Below, piece by piece: positions 24,533-32,625 of a DNA stretch of 37,429 nt (its first letter is position 1; every line of letters starts with the position of its first letter). The position numbers were made by a program, and so were the translations under genes. The DNA comes from Actinomycetes bacterium (GTDB lineage: Bacteria > Actinomycetota > Actinomycetes > Streptosporangiales > Streptosporangiaceae): NCBI GenBank assembly GCA_021792405.1, contig JAJYUU010000034.1:1-37429 (forward strand). Direction: 5' to 3'. The notes under the pieces were generated by a model, which worked only from the letters and a program-made list of their open reading frames with translations, searched no databases and was not told where the DNA came from.

Positions 24533-25006
24533 TCAGCTGATGCCGTGACGCTTCAGGATGTCGCGCACATCACCGAGATCGTCATCGTCTGCCGCCTTGG
24601 CCTTGCCGCGCACAGCAGGCACCGGAGCCTTCCCGCTGTCAGCGGGGCCACTGCCGCCAGGCTGCTTACGATCAGCGCGCCGCTTGCGCCCGGCCCGCGG
24701 AATGCCGCCGGACACCAGGAACAGCACGACCGCGACGCCAACCAGGATGACGCCCAGCCAGGTCCCGGGGGAGAACACGAAACTGGCCGCGAACTGCACG
24801 ACTGCGGACACCATGCGGCCGACCAGTGCGAGCGCGTGGACGAGGTAGATCGCCAGCGGTAGCAGTGACCAGGCAATACCCCGGATGCCACTGCGGGCGC
24901 CCTTCTTGCGCCAGACAAGGATGCTCAGGACGATTCCGGCGACCGTCACCGCCAGGCACACCGGCCCCGCGAAGCTGCCGGTCACGAAGTCGAGCCACTT
25001 GCCCAC
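24533..25006 (-). CDS. Small membrane protein of unknown function
   Basis: I do not recognise a functional family. The 157-residue protein has three likely membrane helices (about residues 13-32, 44-66 and 82-100), followed by a basic, Lys/Arg/Ala-rich cytosolic tail that ends in an acidic segment and a short conserved-looking helix (DDDDLGDVRDILKRHGIS). Related actinobacterial proteins are sometimes labelled cellulose synthase without basis. The GTG at 25006 lies five bases after GGGAGG, a strong ribosome site. It is convergent with the transporter operon and stands alone, upstream of a 131-base gap with no other feature that I can support. Confidence 0.75.
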   Translation of the reverse strand: MGKWLDFVTGSFAGPVCLAVTVAGIVLSILVWRKKGARSGIRGIAWSLLPLAIYLVHALALVGRMVSAVVQFAASFVFSPGTWLGVILVGVAVVLFLVSGGIPRAGRKRRADRKQPGGSGPADSGKAPVPAVRGKAKAADDDDLGDVRDILKRHGIS

Positions 25007-25137
25007 TTTCGCCTCCCCTCGTGGCCGCCCGACAGTTCTCGGTGCCCGTCATCTTGGCGTCGGCAGGCGGCCTAGGCGTAATCGGTTCCATTGTCGCACA
25101 TATCTGGTCCCATGCGACCGGCCGAGCAGCGCGGCGG

Positions 25138-25797
25138 TCAGCGCAGCGCCAGCCCTGACTGCTCCGCCAGGTCCGCCAGGGTCACCCCGGCCAGCGAGCT
25201 CAGGACGACCCGGCCGGGGGCCGCCGGGACGCTGACGACACTCGGCACCGCCACCGTGCGGTAGCCCGCCGCCTCGGCCGCGGCGGTGCCGTTGAGAGAA
25301 TCCTCGAGCGCGATGCTGTACTGCGGCTCGACCCCCAGCTTGGCCGCAGCAAGCAGGTAACCCTCCGGGTCTGGCTTAGCACGGGCCACGTCGGCGCCGC
25401 AGACCATCACCCCGAACTCCCCCGCGCCCAGCCGGGACAGCACTACCTCCACTATCTCCGGCTCGGAGGAGGTCACCAGCGCGTGCGGCAGGCCCGCTTC
25501 CCGGACCTCGCCCAGCAGTTCCACCGCACCGGGAAGAACCGGCAGCGGCTGGCTCGTCAGCTCCGCGATCATCGCCTCGGTCAGCCAGCGGGCGACGACG
25601 GCCGGCCGCTCTGCCCGCGTTCCCCGGTCCAGAAGGTAGCTGACGGTGGTGTCCATCGATCCGCCTACCAGGACACCCTGGTCGGCATGCGACCAGGTCC
25701 CGCCGAGACGTGCCATCACCACGCTCTCCGCCCGGAACCACAGCGGCTCGGAGTCGACCAGCAGGCCGTCCATATCGAACATGACGGCCTGGAGCAC
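25138..25797 (-). CDS. HAD-superfamily hydrolase (beta-phosphoglucomutase/phosphatase-like)
   Basis: A 219-residue HAD enzyme that should remove phosphate from a small metabolite. Motif I is FDMDGLLVDSE (DxDG with both Asp), motif II is LVTSSEP, motif III has the Lys in RAKPDPEGYLLAA, and motif IV is ALEDSLNG. The helical cap lies at about residues 18-90. DMDGLLVDSE and KPDPE place it in the subfamily of beta-phosphoglucomutases and sugar or glycolate phosphatases; the substrate is unknown. The frame is open far upstream, but GTG 25797, with AAGGGG six bases before it, gives a normal N-terminus (MLQAVMFDMDG). A TAGGAT hexamer (25877-25882) is a possible -10. Confidence 0.88.
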   Translation of the reverse strand: MLQAVMFDMDGLLVDSEPLWFRAESVVMARLGGTWSHADQGVLVGGSMDTTVSYLLDRGTRAERPAVVARWLTEAMIAELTSQPLPVLPGAVELLGEVREAGLPHALVTSSEPEIVEVVLSRLGAGEFGVMVCGADVARAKPDPEGYLLAAAKLGVEPQYSIALEDSLNGTAAAEAAGYRTVAVPSVVSVPAAPGRVVLSSLAGVTLADLAEQSGLALR

Positions 25798-26025
25798 GAT
25801 GTTCCCCTTGCTAGGCGTGGTGGCGAAGGCGCGTGAGCCCGGTCTCATGCCCGCGATCTGCGGCATGACCAGCCCCATCCTAGGGATGCTCTGGCCGGCA
25901 GCCCGAATCGCGCTGAGCCGGCGGTCTTTTATGGACCGGCCGGCTGCAGAACATAGGCTTGGGGTAAGTGGCCGCTCGGGTCGGGCCGTGCGCCGGCCGG
26001 GCCGCGGCGAAATGGAGGGAGGTGG

Positions 26026-26886
26026 CTGGCGATCGAGCTCGACGCTGTTGGGCATCTCACTTCGCCCGCTCTTATCGCTGCCTTCGAGGGCTGGAATGAC
26101 GCTGGTGAAGCTGCCAGCAGCGCGATCAGCCAGCTGAGCTCGGCATGGGACGCCAAGGCCATCGGCCAGATCGATCCCGAGGACTACTACGATTTCCAAG
26201 TCACCAGGCCGGTCATGGAAGTGACCGAAGGGCACGCAGAAGAACTGGTCTGGCCCACGACCCGGATTGAGATCGCCCGCCCGCCGCAAGTCGGCCGGGA
26301 CCTTATCCTGCTGCACGGCATCGAGCCGAACATGCGATGGCGCGGCTTCACCGCAGAGCTGGTGACGGCCTTCCGGGAGCTCGGCGTCGAGCTAGTTATC
26401 CTGCTTGGCGCGCTGCTTGCCGACTCACCGCATACCCGGCCGCTTCAGGTGACAGCCGCCACCTCGGGCAGCGAGCTGGCCGCGCAGCTGCATGTCGAGC
26501 CCGTCGACTACAAGGGCCCGACGGGCATTGTCGGCGTACTCCAGCAAGCCTGCAGCGCGGCGGGCATTCAGGCAGTGTCGCTGTGGGCGGCCGTCCCGCA
26601 TTACGTCGCGCAGCCGCCCAGCCCTAAGGCCACCCTGGCATTGCTGCGCAGCGTCGAGGACATCCTGGACATTTCCCTGCCGCTGGCTGATCTGCCCGCC
26701 GAGGCCAGGGCATGGGAGCGCGGCGTGGACGAACTTGCCGAGCAGGACAGCGACGTGGCCGAGTACGTGCGCAGCCTTGAGGAAGCCAAGGATGCCACCG
26801 ACCTTCCGGAGGCCAGCGGCGACGCGATAGCCAGGGAATTCGAGCGGTACCTGCGCCGCCGCGGCGAGCACGGCGGCCGGACCTAG
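26026..26886 (+). CDS. PAC2-family protein with probable CTG start
   Basis: PAC2 proteins resemble proteasome assembly chaperone 2; the bacterial members have no proven function. The sequence has FEGWNDAGEAASSAI, YYDFQVTRP, LHGIEPNMRWRGF, LGALLADSPHTRP, GPTGIVGVLQQA and VSLWAAVPHYVAQPPSPKA, all typical. Homology begins at IELDAVG (ATC at 26032), yet no ATG, GTG or TTG occurs in frame between the upstream stop TAG (25954-25956) and this point. CTG at 26026 is seven bases after GGAGG (26014-26018), so I take it as the start (287 codons, 286 residues). The first in-frame ATG is 26215 and would remove about 63 conserved residues. A TAGGCT -10 candidate lies at 25954-25959. A sequencing indel is the alternative. 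Confidence 0.8.
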   Translation: MAIELDAVGHLTSPALIAAFEGWNDAGEAASSAISQLSSAWDAKAIGQIDPEDYYDFQVTRPVMEVTEGHAEELVWPTTRIEIARPPQVGRDLILLHGIEPNMRWRGFTAELVTAFRELGVELVILLGALLADSPHTRPLQVTAATSGSELAAQLHVEPVDYKGPTGIVGVLQQACSAAGIQAVSLWAAVPHYVAQPPSPKATLALLRSVEDILDISLPLADLPAEARAWERGVDELAEQDSDVAEYVRSLEEAKDATDLPEASGDAIAREFERYLRRRGEHGGRT

Positions 26887-26935
26887 CGAGTACTCGCAAG
26901 GGCAGCCGCCAGCACGGAGGCTGGCCGCAACCAGA

Positions 26936-27790
26936 CTAGATCGGCGGCCACGGGACCGCCGGCCAGTCAGCCGGCGGGTACGGGTGAACTTTCGCCGCGA
27001 GCAACCGCTCGACCCGCTCGATCGTCGCGGCCACCTCTTCCGCCGTCAGCCAGTCCCGGAGCTCCTCGCCCAGATCGCCTGCGGTCAGCAGGTCATGCGA
27101 ACGGCGCAGCGCGCCGATCGCAGCTGGCGTCAGCTTCTTCCCGCGCCACTGCCACAGCACGGTCCGCAGCTTGTACTCGGCCGAGAAGCACACGCCGTGG
27201 TCGCAGCCATACAGCTGGCCGCCGGGCATCGGCAGCAAGTGGCCGATCTTCCGGTCGGCGTTGTTCACCACGGCGTCGAAGACGGCCATCTGCCGCAGCC
27301 GCGCGTCATCTGCGCTGCGCGCCAGTTCCACCAGGTCGACTGCCTGGTCCGCGTCTACCCACAGCTGGCACATGCCAGGCCCGAACGGCCCGTCGCGGTA
27401 GACCGTCGGCGGCACCACATCCCACCCGCCGGCCCGCGACACCAGATAGGCAGCCAGCTCACGGCCGGCCAAGGTGCCCTCGGGGAAGTCCCACAGCGGC
27501 CGTTCGCCGGCTATCGGCTTGTACACGCACGCTGCCTGCGCTCCGTCGGCCCTGATCCTGCAGTACATGGTCGCGTTCGAGGCGTCGACCAGACGACCCA
27601 CGACCTCCAGATCACCGGTAGCGAGCAAGCTCAGGCTCGCTGCCTCGGACGGCCAGGGATCGGCCGTGCCGTCCGCCGAAGCGCCAGGATCGATCACGGA
27701 GGAGTCAGCCGGCGCGGCTGCCGCCGCCCGGCGGCCGCTGCGGACCCGCCGTTCCCGCTTCGCCCCGCTGGCCGGCGCCGCATCAGCCAT
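26936..27790 (-). CDS. SCO1664-family protein (PI3/PI4-kinase-like fold)
   Basis: This 284-residue protein belongs to the actinobacterial SCO1664 family, seen near mycothiol genes, with no proven function. The sequence has kinase-like elements of the PI3/PI4-kinase and HipA type: a possible ATP-binding Lys in ACVYKPIAGERPLWDFP, a catalytic-loop-like FDAVVNNADRKIGHLLP, and GCDHGVCF where a metal-binding DxG motif would be. It may be a small-molecule or protein kinase. The ATG at 27790 starts inside the end of the DUF3090 gene (8-base overlap), so translation is coupled. An Ala/Arg-rich N-terminal extension of about 45 residues precedes the domain. It is convergent with the PAC2 gene. Confidence 0.85.
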   Translation of the reverse strand: MADAAPASGAKRERRVRSGRRAAAAAPADSSVIDPGASADGTADPWPSEAASLSLLATGDLEVVGRLVDASNATMYCRIRADGAQAACVYKPIAGERPLWDFPEGTLAGRELAAYLVSRAGGWDVVPPTVYRDGPFGPGMCQLWVDADQAVDLVELARSADDARLRQMAVFDAVVNNADRKIGHLLPMPGGQLYGCDHGVCFSAEYKLRTVLWQWRGKKLTPAAIGALRRSHDLLTAGDLGEELRDWLTAEEVAATIERVERLLAAKVHPYPPADWPAVPWPPI

Positions 27791-28337
27791 GCCCGACCCG
27801 GTGACCGTTCTGCCGCGGGCATACGTGGCCGGACGGATCGAGCGGCTGCCCGCACAGCGGGCAGGGCGGCCTGCCTTGCCTGACCACCTTGATGGCGCGG
27901 CGCGAGAACGCGCGAGCCGCCTCGGCCGTAATCCGCACCCGGAGCACGGCCGGCCCGGAGTCGGGTACGTCATCGGCGAGCGGCTCAAGCGGCTCGTCGC
28001 TTTCCTCCTGGGCCTCGATGATCACGCGCTCGCCGTCGTGATCCCAGGCGAGTGCGATCGCGCCGACCCGGAAGTCCTCGGTGAGCGGCAGGTCAAGCGG
28101 GCCGTCATCGGTCTCGCCGACCGCACTGCCCGCTCCGGACGCCGCGCCGGTGCGCCGCGTGACCTCATCGAGCAGCTCATCGAGGCGCTCAGCGAGCTGG
28201 CTGACCTGGCCCTTCTCCAGCGCGACGCTAGTGACCCTGGTACCGAGCGTCGCCTGCAGGTAGAACGTCCGTTCCCCAGGCTGGCCGACGGTGCCCGCGA
28301 CGAATCGCTCCGGCGGGTCGTACGAGTAGACCGGCAT
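27783..28337 (-). CDS. DUF3090-family protein with C-terminal Cys4-like motif
   Basis: A 184-residue protein of family DUF3090, function unknown, conserved beside the SCO1664 and MSMEG_4193-type genes. It opens YDPPERFVAGTVGQPGERTFYLQA, the family signature, and has DFRVGAIALAWD in the middle. The C-terminal part holds CPLCGQPLDPSGHVCPRQNGH, three cysteines and histidines that probably bind zinc. The ATG at 28337 is preceded by GGAGG with eight bases between, inside a tandem repeat. The 3' end overlaps the SCO1664-family gene by eight bases. Confidence 0.9.
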   Translation of the reverse strand: MPVYSYDPPERFVAGTVGQPGERTFYLQATLGTRVTSVALEKGQVSQLAERLDELLDEVTRRTGAASGAGSAVGETDDGPLDLPLTEDFRVGAIALAWDHDGERVIIEAQEESDEPLEPLADDVPDSGPAVLRVRITAEAARAFSRRAIKVVRQGRPPCPLCGQPLDPSGHVCPRQNGHRVGHG

Positions 28338-28340
28338 GAC

Positions 28341-28368
28341 CCTATCCTCCCGCGCCTATCCTCCCGCG
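28341..28368 (-). repeat. Tandem duplication of a 14-base block containing the ribosome binding site of the DUF3090 gene
   Basis: Read on the minus strand, CGCGGGAGGATAGG occurs twice without a gap (28355-28368, 28341-28354), then GTC and the ATG. Each unit contains GGAGG, so there are two Shine-Dalgarno sites at 8 and 22 bases from the start codon. This may be a slipped-strand duplication that changes translation strength. Confidence 0.7.
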
Positions 28369-28432
28369 CCCGAAGCCGCCCGCGCGCTGCCTGGCCGCAA
28401 GCTGACTGCCGCTCGCCAGGTCAACTGCCAGG

Positions 28433-29257
28433 CTACCGGCGGCGGGCTGGCTGAGTGTCGCCACTGACCTGCGGTGCGCCGCCCGGTCCGGCCGGTCCGC
28501 CCGGTCCGCCCGGTCCGTCGCCCGGCCGGTCCCCCGGTGCATCGCCCAGGGCATCGCCGACCGTGCCAGCGCCGCCGCCAATCTGCGCGTCGGCACCGGC
28601 CTTGGGGCCGCTCGCAGGCCGGCGGGCCAGCCCGGCCAGCGCCGCGGCGTCAGCACCCGTGTCGTTCATGCGCAGTACGAACGGCCGGAGCGCGGTGTAC
28701 CTGATCACGCTGAGTGAACACGGATCGACCTGGATCCGCTGCGACATGTCCAGGTGCATGCCGAGCGCATCGGCCAGGATCGCCTTGATGACGTCGCCAT
28801 GCGAGCAGATCAGGTAGGTCGCGTCCGGGCCCAGTTTCTCGTTCCAGCCCCGGACCGCAGTCACTGCGCGCTGCTGCATGCCGCTCATGGACTCGCCGTC
28901 CGGGCCGGGAAAGGTCACCGCACTGGGGTGAGCCTGGACGACCCGCCAGAGCGGGTCCCTGGCAAGCTTGCGCAGCGACTGACCGGTCCAGTCGCCGTAC
29001 TTGCACTCGCCGAGCCGATCGTCGGTGAGCACCTGCATCGAGTCGGCCTGGCCGCTAGCGATCGTCGTGGCGGTCTGCAGGCAACGTTCCAGCGGGCTGC
29101 TGACCACCGCCGCTAGCGGGAGGCTGGCCAGCCTGCCCGCCATCGCGGTCGCTTGTGCCAGGCCGCGATCATCCAGCGAGATCCCGGGCAGCCAGCCGGT
29201 CAGTGCTTTGCCGGTGGATGCCGTCAGCCCGTGACGAACGATCAGCACCACAGTCAC
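28433..29257 (-). CDS. MSMEG_4193-type histidine phosphatase / phosphomutase-like protein
   Basis: A histidine-phosphatase superfamily enzyme of 274 residues that forms a phosphohistidine during catalysis. The signature is VRHG (Arg8, His9) at the start, with RCLQTA, GECKYGDWTGQ and the second catalytic His in ICSHGD. It is the family that sits with DUF3090 and SCO1664-type genes next to mycothiol genes; the substrate is unknown. The last 60 residues are a low-complexity Gly/Asp/Pro tail (GDAPGDRPGDGPGGPGGP), reflected in the DNA as repeated CCGGTCCG units. The GTG at 29257 has no ribosome site and overlaps the stop of a 28-codon upstream ORF (GTGA). Confidence 0.88.
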   Translation of the reverse strand: MTVVLIVRHGLTASTGKALTGWLPGISLDDRGLAQATAMAGRLASLPLAAVVSSPLERCLQTATTIASGQADSMQVLTDDRLGECKYGDWTGQSLRKLARDPLWRVVQAHPSAVTFPGPDGESMSGMQQRAVTAVRGWNEKLGPDATYLICSHGDVIKAILADALGMHLDMSQRIQVDPCSLSVIRYTALRPFVLRMNDTGADAAALAGLARRPASGPKAGADAQIGGGAGTVGDALGDAPGDRPGDGPGGPGGPAGPGGAPQVSGDTQPARRR

Positions 29258-29340
29258 GCCCGTGTCACCGCCATGCCAGCCCTCGCCCCCCGGCTAAGAC
29301 TCTCCCGCCCAAGACCCGGCCGGCTCGAAGTACACACCAT
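29254..29340 (-). CDS. Putative 28-residue leaderless upstream ORF coupled to the histidine phosphatase
   Basis: The ATG at 29340 stands six bases after TAGAGT (29347-29352, minus strand), the same geometry as other leaderless genes in the window. It encodes 28 residues beginning MVCTSSRPGLGRE and ends in a TGA that overlaps the phosphatase GTG (GTGA). Since the phosphatase lacks a ribosome site, reinitiation from this ORF is a simple way to translate it. It has one Cys codon at position 3 and many Arg codons. There is no homology that I can name; the case rests on position. Confidence 0.45.
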   Translation of the reverse strand: MVCTSSRPGLGRESLSRGARAGMAVTRA

Positions 29341-29480
29341 GGTCCGACTCTAGCCAGGCCACAGCTGGATCGGACGCACCGCACCGGGCCACATGCTCGC
29401 CTGCCGTCCGGGTCGCCGACCGCGCGCGGTCCGGCCGCTGCCAGCGGTGCCGGGCCCGTTCCCGGCAGTAACGGCTTTGC

Positions 29481-30245
29481 TCACACGCCCATCGCGTGCG
29501 CGCCGCCGTCGACGTGGACGATCTCCCCCGTCGTCGCCGGGAACCAGTCGGACAGCAGCGCGACGCAACCACGCGCGGCCGGCTCGGCGTTGGCGAGATC
29601 CCAGCCGAGCGGGGCGCGCTGCGACCACACGCCCTCGAACGCCTCGAAGCCCGGAATGCTGCGCGCCGCCATCGTCTTGATCGGCCCGGCCGACATCAGG
29701 TTGACCCGGATGCCCCGCGGTCCGAGGTCACGCGCCAGGTAACGGGCAGTCGACTCCAGCGCGGCCTTGGCCACGCCCATCCAGTCGTAGGCCGGCCAGG
29801 CGACGCTCGCATCGAAGTCCATCCCGACGATCGCGCTGCCTGGTTGCAGCAACGGCAGCGCCGCCATCGCCAGCGCCTTCAGCGAGTAGGCGGAGACCTG
29901 GACCGCGGCAGCCACGTCCGGCCACGGCGTGTGCAGGAAATTGCCGCCGAGGGCGCTGGCCGGCGCGTGCCCGATGCCGTGCACCACGCCGTCGAGCCCG
30001 TCCAGGTGCCCGGTTACCCGCTCGGCGAGCGACGCGAGCTGGTCGGAGTTCGTCACATCGAGCTCCAGCACCGGCGGCGGCTCCGGCAGCCGTCTGGCGA
30101 TCCGTTCCACCAGGCTGAGCCGCCCGAAGCCGGTCAGCACGATCCGCGCGCCCTCGGCCTGGGCGATGCGCGCCACGTGGAACGCGATCGACGCGTCAGT
30201 CAGGACCCCGGTCACCAGGATCCGCTTTCCGTCCAGGATGCCCAT
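29481..30245 (-). CDS. inhA: Enoyl-[acyl-carrier-protein] reductase, InhA/FabI type
   Basis: NADH-dependent enoyl reductase of type II fatty acid synthesis, 254 residues. The N-terminus MGILDGKRILVTGVLTD and SIAFHVARIAQAEGARIVLTGF closely follow mycobacterial InhA. The catalytic motif is Tyr153-x-x-Met156-x3-Lys160 in PAYDWMGVAK. The end HVDGGAHAMGV is also InhA-like. The ATG at 30245 follows GGAGG by seven bases and lies 33 bases after fabG, matching the mabA-inhA operon order of mycobacteria. A 223-base gap follows toward the phosphatase, which holds the small upstream ORF. Confidence 0.94.
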   Translation of the reverse strand: MGILDGKRILVTGVLTDASIAFHVARIAQAEGARIVLTGFGRLSLVERIARRLPEPPPVLELDVTNSDQLASLAERVTGHLDGLDGVVHGIGHAPASALGGNFLHTPWPDVAAAVQVSAYSLKALAMAALPLLQPGSAIVGMDFDASVAWPAYDWMGVAKAALESTARYLARDLGPRGIRVNLMSAGPIKTMAARSIPGFEAFEGVWSQRAPLGWDLANAEPAARGCVALLSDWFPATTGEIVHVDGGAHAMGV

Positions 30246-30278
30246 GCTTGCTACCTCCGCTGTGCCGGGAACGGGCGG

Positions 30279-31067
<789 letters not shown>

Positions 31068-31107
31068 TCAGGCGCCGACACCGCAGCCCGGGATAGGTTG
31101 ACCAGTC

Positions 31108-32625
31108 GTGGAGCATAACCAGGCAGCCGGGCAGATAGACCCGGAGTTCACCGCCTACCCGCTGGCTGAGCTTGCCGATGCCGCGCTGGCAACGGCCGCG
31201 AAACTGGGCGCGTCGCATGCCGACTTCCGGGCCGAGCGGATCAGGGGCCAGCAGATCGGCTTGTCTGACGGCAACCTGGAGACCCAGTTCGACTCCGACG
31301 ACCTGGGCCTGGCGGTCCGCGTCATCGTCGACGGCACGTGGGGCTTCGCGTCAGCGGTCGACCTGACGACCGGGGCGGCCGCACGCGCGGCCGCCGAGGC
31401 TGTCGATGTGGCCAAGGTAGCCGCGGCAATCAACACCGAGCCAATCGAGCTGGCCGACGAGCCGGCCCACGGCGAGGTGCGCTGGCTGTCGGCCTACCAG
31501 GTCGACCCGTTCGGAGTCAGCGTCAGCGACAAGATCGCGCTGCTGGCCGACTGGACTGCGCGGCTGCTCGGGGCGGCCGGGGTCAGCCACGTCGATGCCT
31601 CGCTGCTGCAGGTCAAGGAGTGCAAGTTCTACACCGACGGGGCCACTACCGCGCTGCAGCAGCGCGTCAGGGTGCACCCGCAGCTGACTGCGGTAGCCGT
31701 CGGCGCTGGCGGCCGCTTCGACACCATGCGGACGCTCGCGCCGCCAGCCGGGCGGGGTTATGAGTACCTGACCGGTACCGGCTGGGACTTCGACGCCGAG
31801 CTGGCCGAGATACCCGAACTGCTGGCCGCGAAGCTGGCTGCGCCGTCCGTCCAGGCCGGCCGGTATGACCTGGTCATCGACCCGTCTAACTTGTTCCTGA
31901 CCATTCACGAGTCGATCGGACACGCGACCGAGCTCGATCGTGCCCTGGGTTACGAGGCGGCATACGCCGGCACCTCGTTCGCCACCTTCGACAAGCTCGG
32001 CGCCCTGCAGTACGGCTCGTCGATCATGCACGTCACCGGCGACCGCACGGCAGAGCATGGCCTCGCCACCATCGGCTATGACGACGAGGGCGTGGCAGGG
32101 CAGTCGTGGGATCTGATCTCCGGCGGCGTGCTGACCGGCTATCAGCTCGACCGCCGGATCGCCAGGCTGACCGGGCTCGGCCGGTCCAACGGCTGCTCGT
32201 TCGCCGACTCCCCTGGCCACATGCCGATCCAGCGGATGGCCAACGTGTCCCTGCAGCCAGCCCCGGGCGGGCCGTCCACCAGCGAACTCATCGCAGGCGT
32301 TACTGACGGCATCTACATAGTCGGCGACAAGAGCTGGTCGATCGACATGCAGCGGTACAACTTCCAGTTCACCGGCCAGCGGTTCTTCCGGATCAAGAAC
32401 GGCCAACTGGCTGGCCAGCTCCGGGACGTGGCCTACCAGGCCACGACCACGGATTTCTGGAACGCGATGGACGCCGTCGGCGGGCCGCAGACCTACGTGC
32501 TCGGCGGCGCCTTCAACTGCGGGAAGGGCCAGCCCGGCCAGGTCGCGCCGGTCAGCCACGGCTGCCCGTCGGTAGTCATGCGCGGCATCCGGATTCTCAA
32601 CACGGTCGAGGAGGCCGGCGCATGA
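31108..32625 (+). CDS. tldD: TldD metalloprotease subunit
   Basis: TldD and TldE form a heterodimeric zinc protease that trims unfolded peptides and matures some ribosomal peptide products. This 505-residue subunit carries the active-site motif HESIGH (267-272), unique to TldD, and the conserved CSFADSPGHMPIQRM and VGDKSWSIDMQRYNFQFTGQ segments toward the C-terminus. The GTG at 31108 is preceded by no ribosome site; TAGGTT (31094-31099) ends eight bases before it, which suggests a leaderless or nearly leaderless mRNA. The stop overlaps the tldE start (ATGA). Confidence 0.93.
   Translation: MEHNQAAGQIDPEFTAYPLAELADAALATAAKLGASHADFRAERIRGQQIGLSDGNLETQFDSDDLGLAVRVIVDGTWGFASAVDLTTGAAARAAAEAVDVAKVAAAINTEPIELADEPAHGEVRWLSAYQVDPFGVSVSDKIALLADWTARLLGAAGVSHVDASLLQVKECKFYTDGATTALQQRVRVHPQLTAVAVGAGGRFDTMRTLAPPAGRGYEYLTGTGWDFDAELAEIPELLAAKLAAPSVQAGRYDLVIDPSNLFLTIHESIGHATELDRALGYEAAYAGTSFATFDKLGALQYGSSIMHVTGDRTAEHGLATIGYDDEGVAGQSWDLISGGVLTGYQLDRRIARLTGLGRSNGCSFADSPGHMPIQRMANVSLQPAPGGPSTSELIAGVTDGIYIVGDKSWSIDMQRYNFQFTGQRFFRIKNGQLAGQLRDVAYQATTTDFWNAMDAVGGPQTYVLGGAFNCGKGQPGQVAPVSHGCPSVVMRGIRILNTVEEAGA

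Noticed and set aside
26215-26886. ATG 26215 as start of the PAC2 gene
   Set aside because: It would remove about 63 residues of clear PAC2 homology (FEGWNDAGEAASS and YYDFQVTRP), so translation must begin upstream.
26887-26935. Possible mshC remnant between PAC2 and the SCO1664-type gene
   Set aside because: Only 49 bases are available and no coding pattern is visible.
29294-29572. Minus-strand open frame of 92 codons between fabI and the phosphatase
   Set aside because: It overlaps the conserved end of fabI in another frame and lacks a promoter or ribosome site; the shorter 28-codon leaderless ORF fits the signals better.
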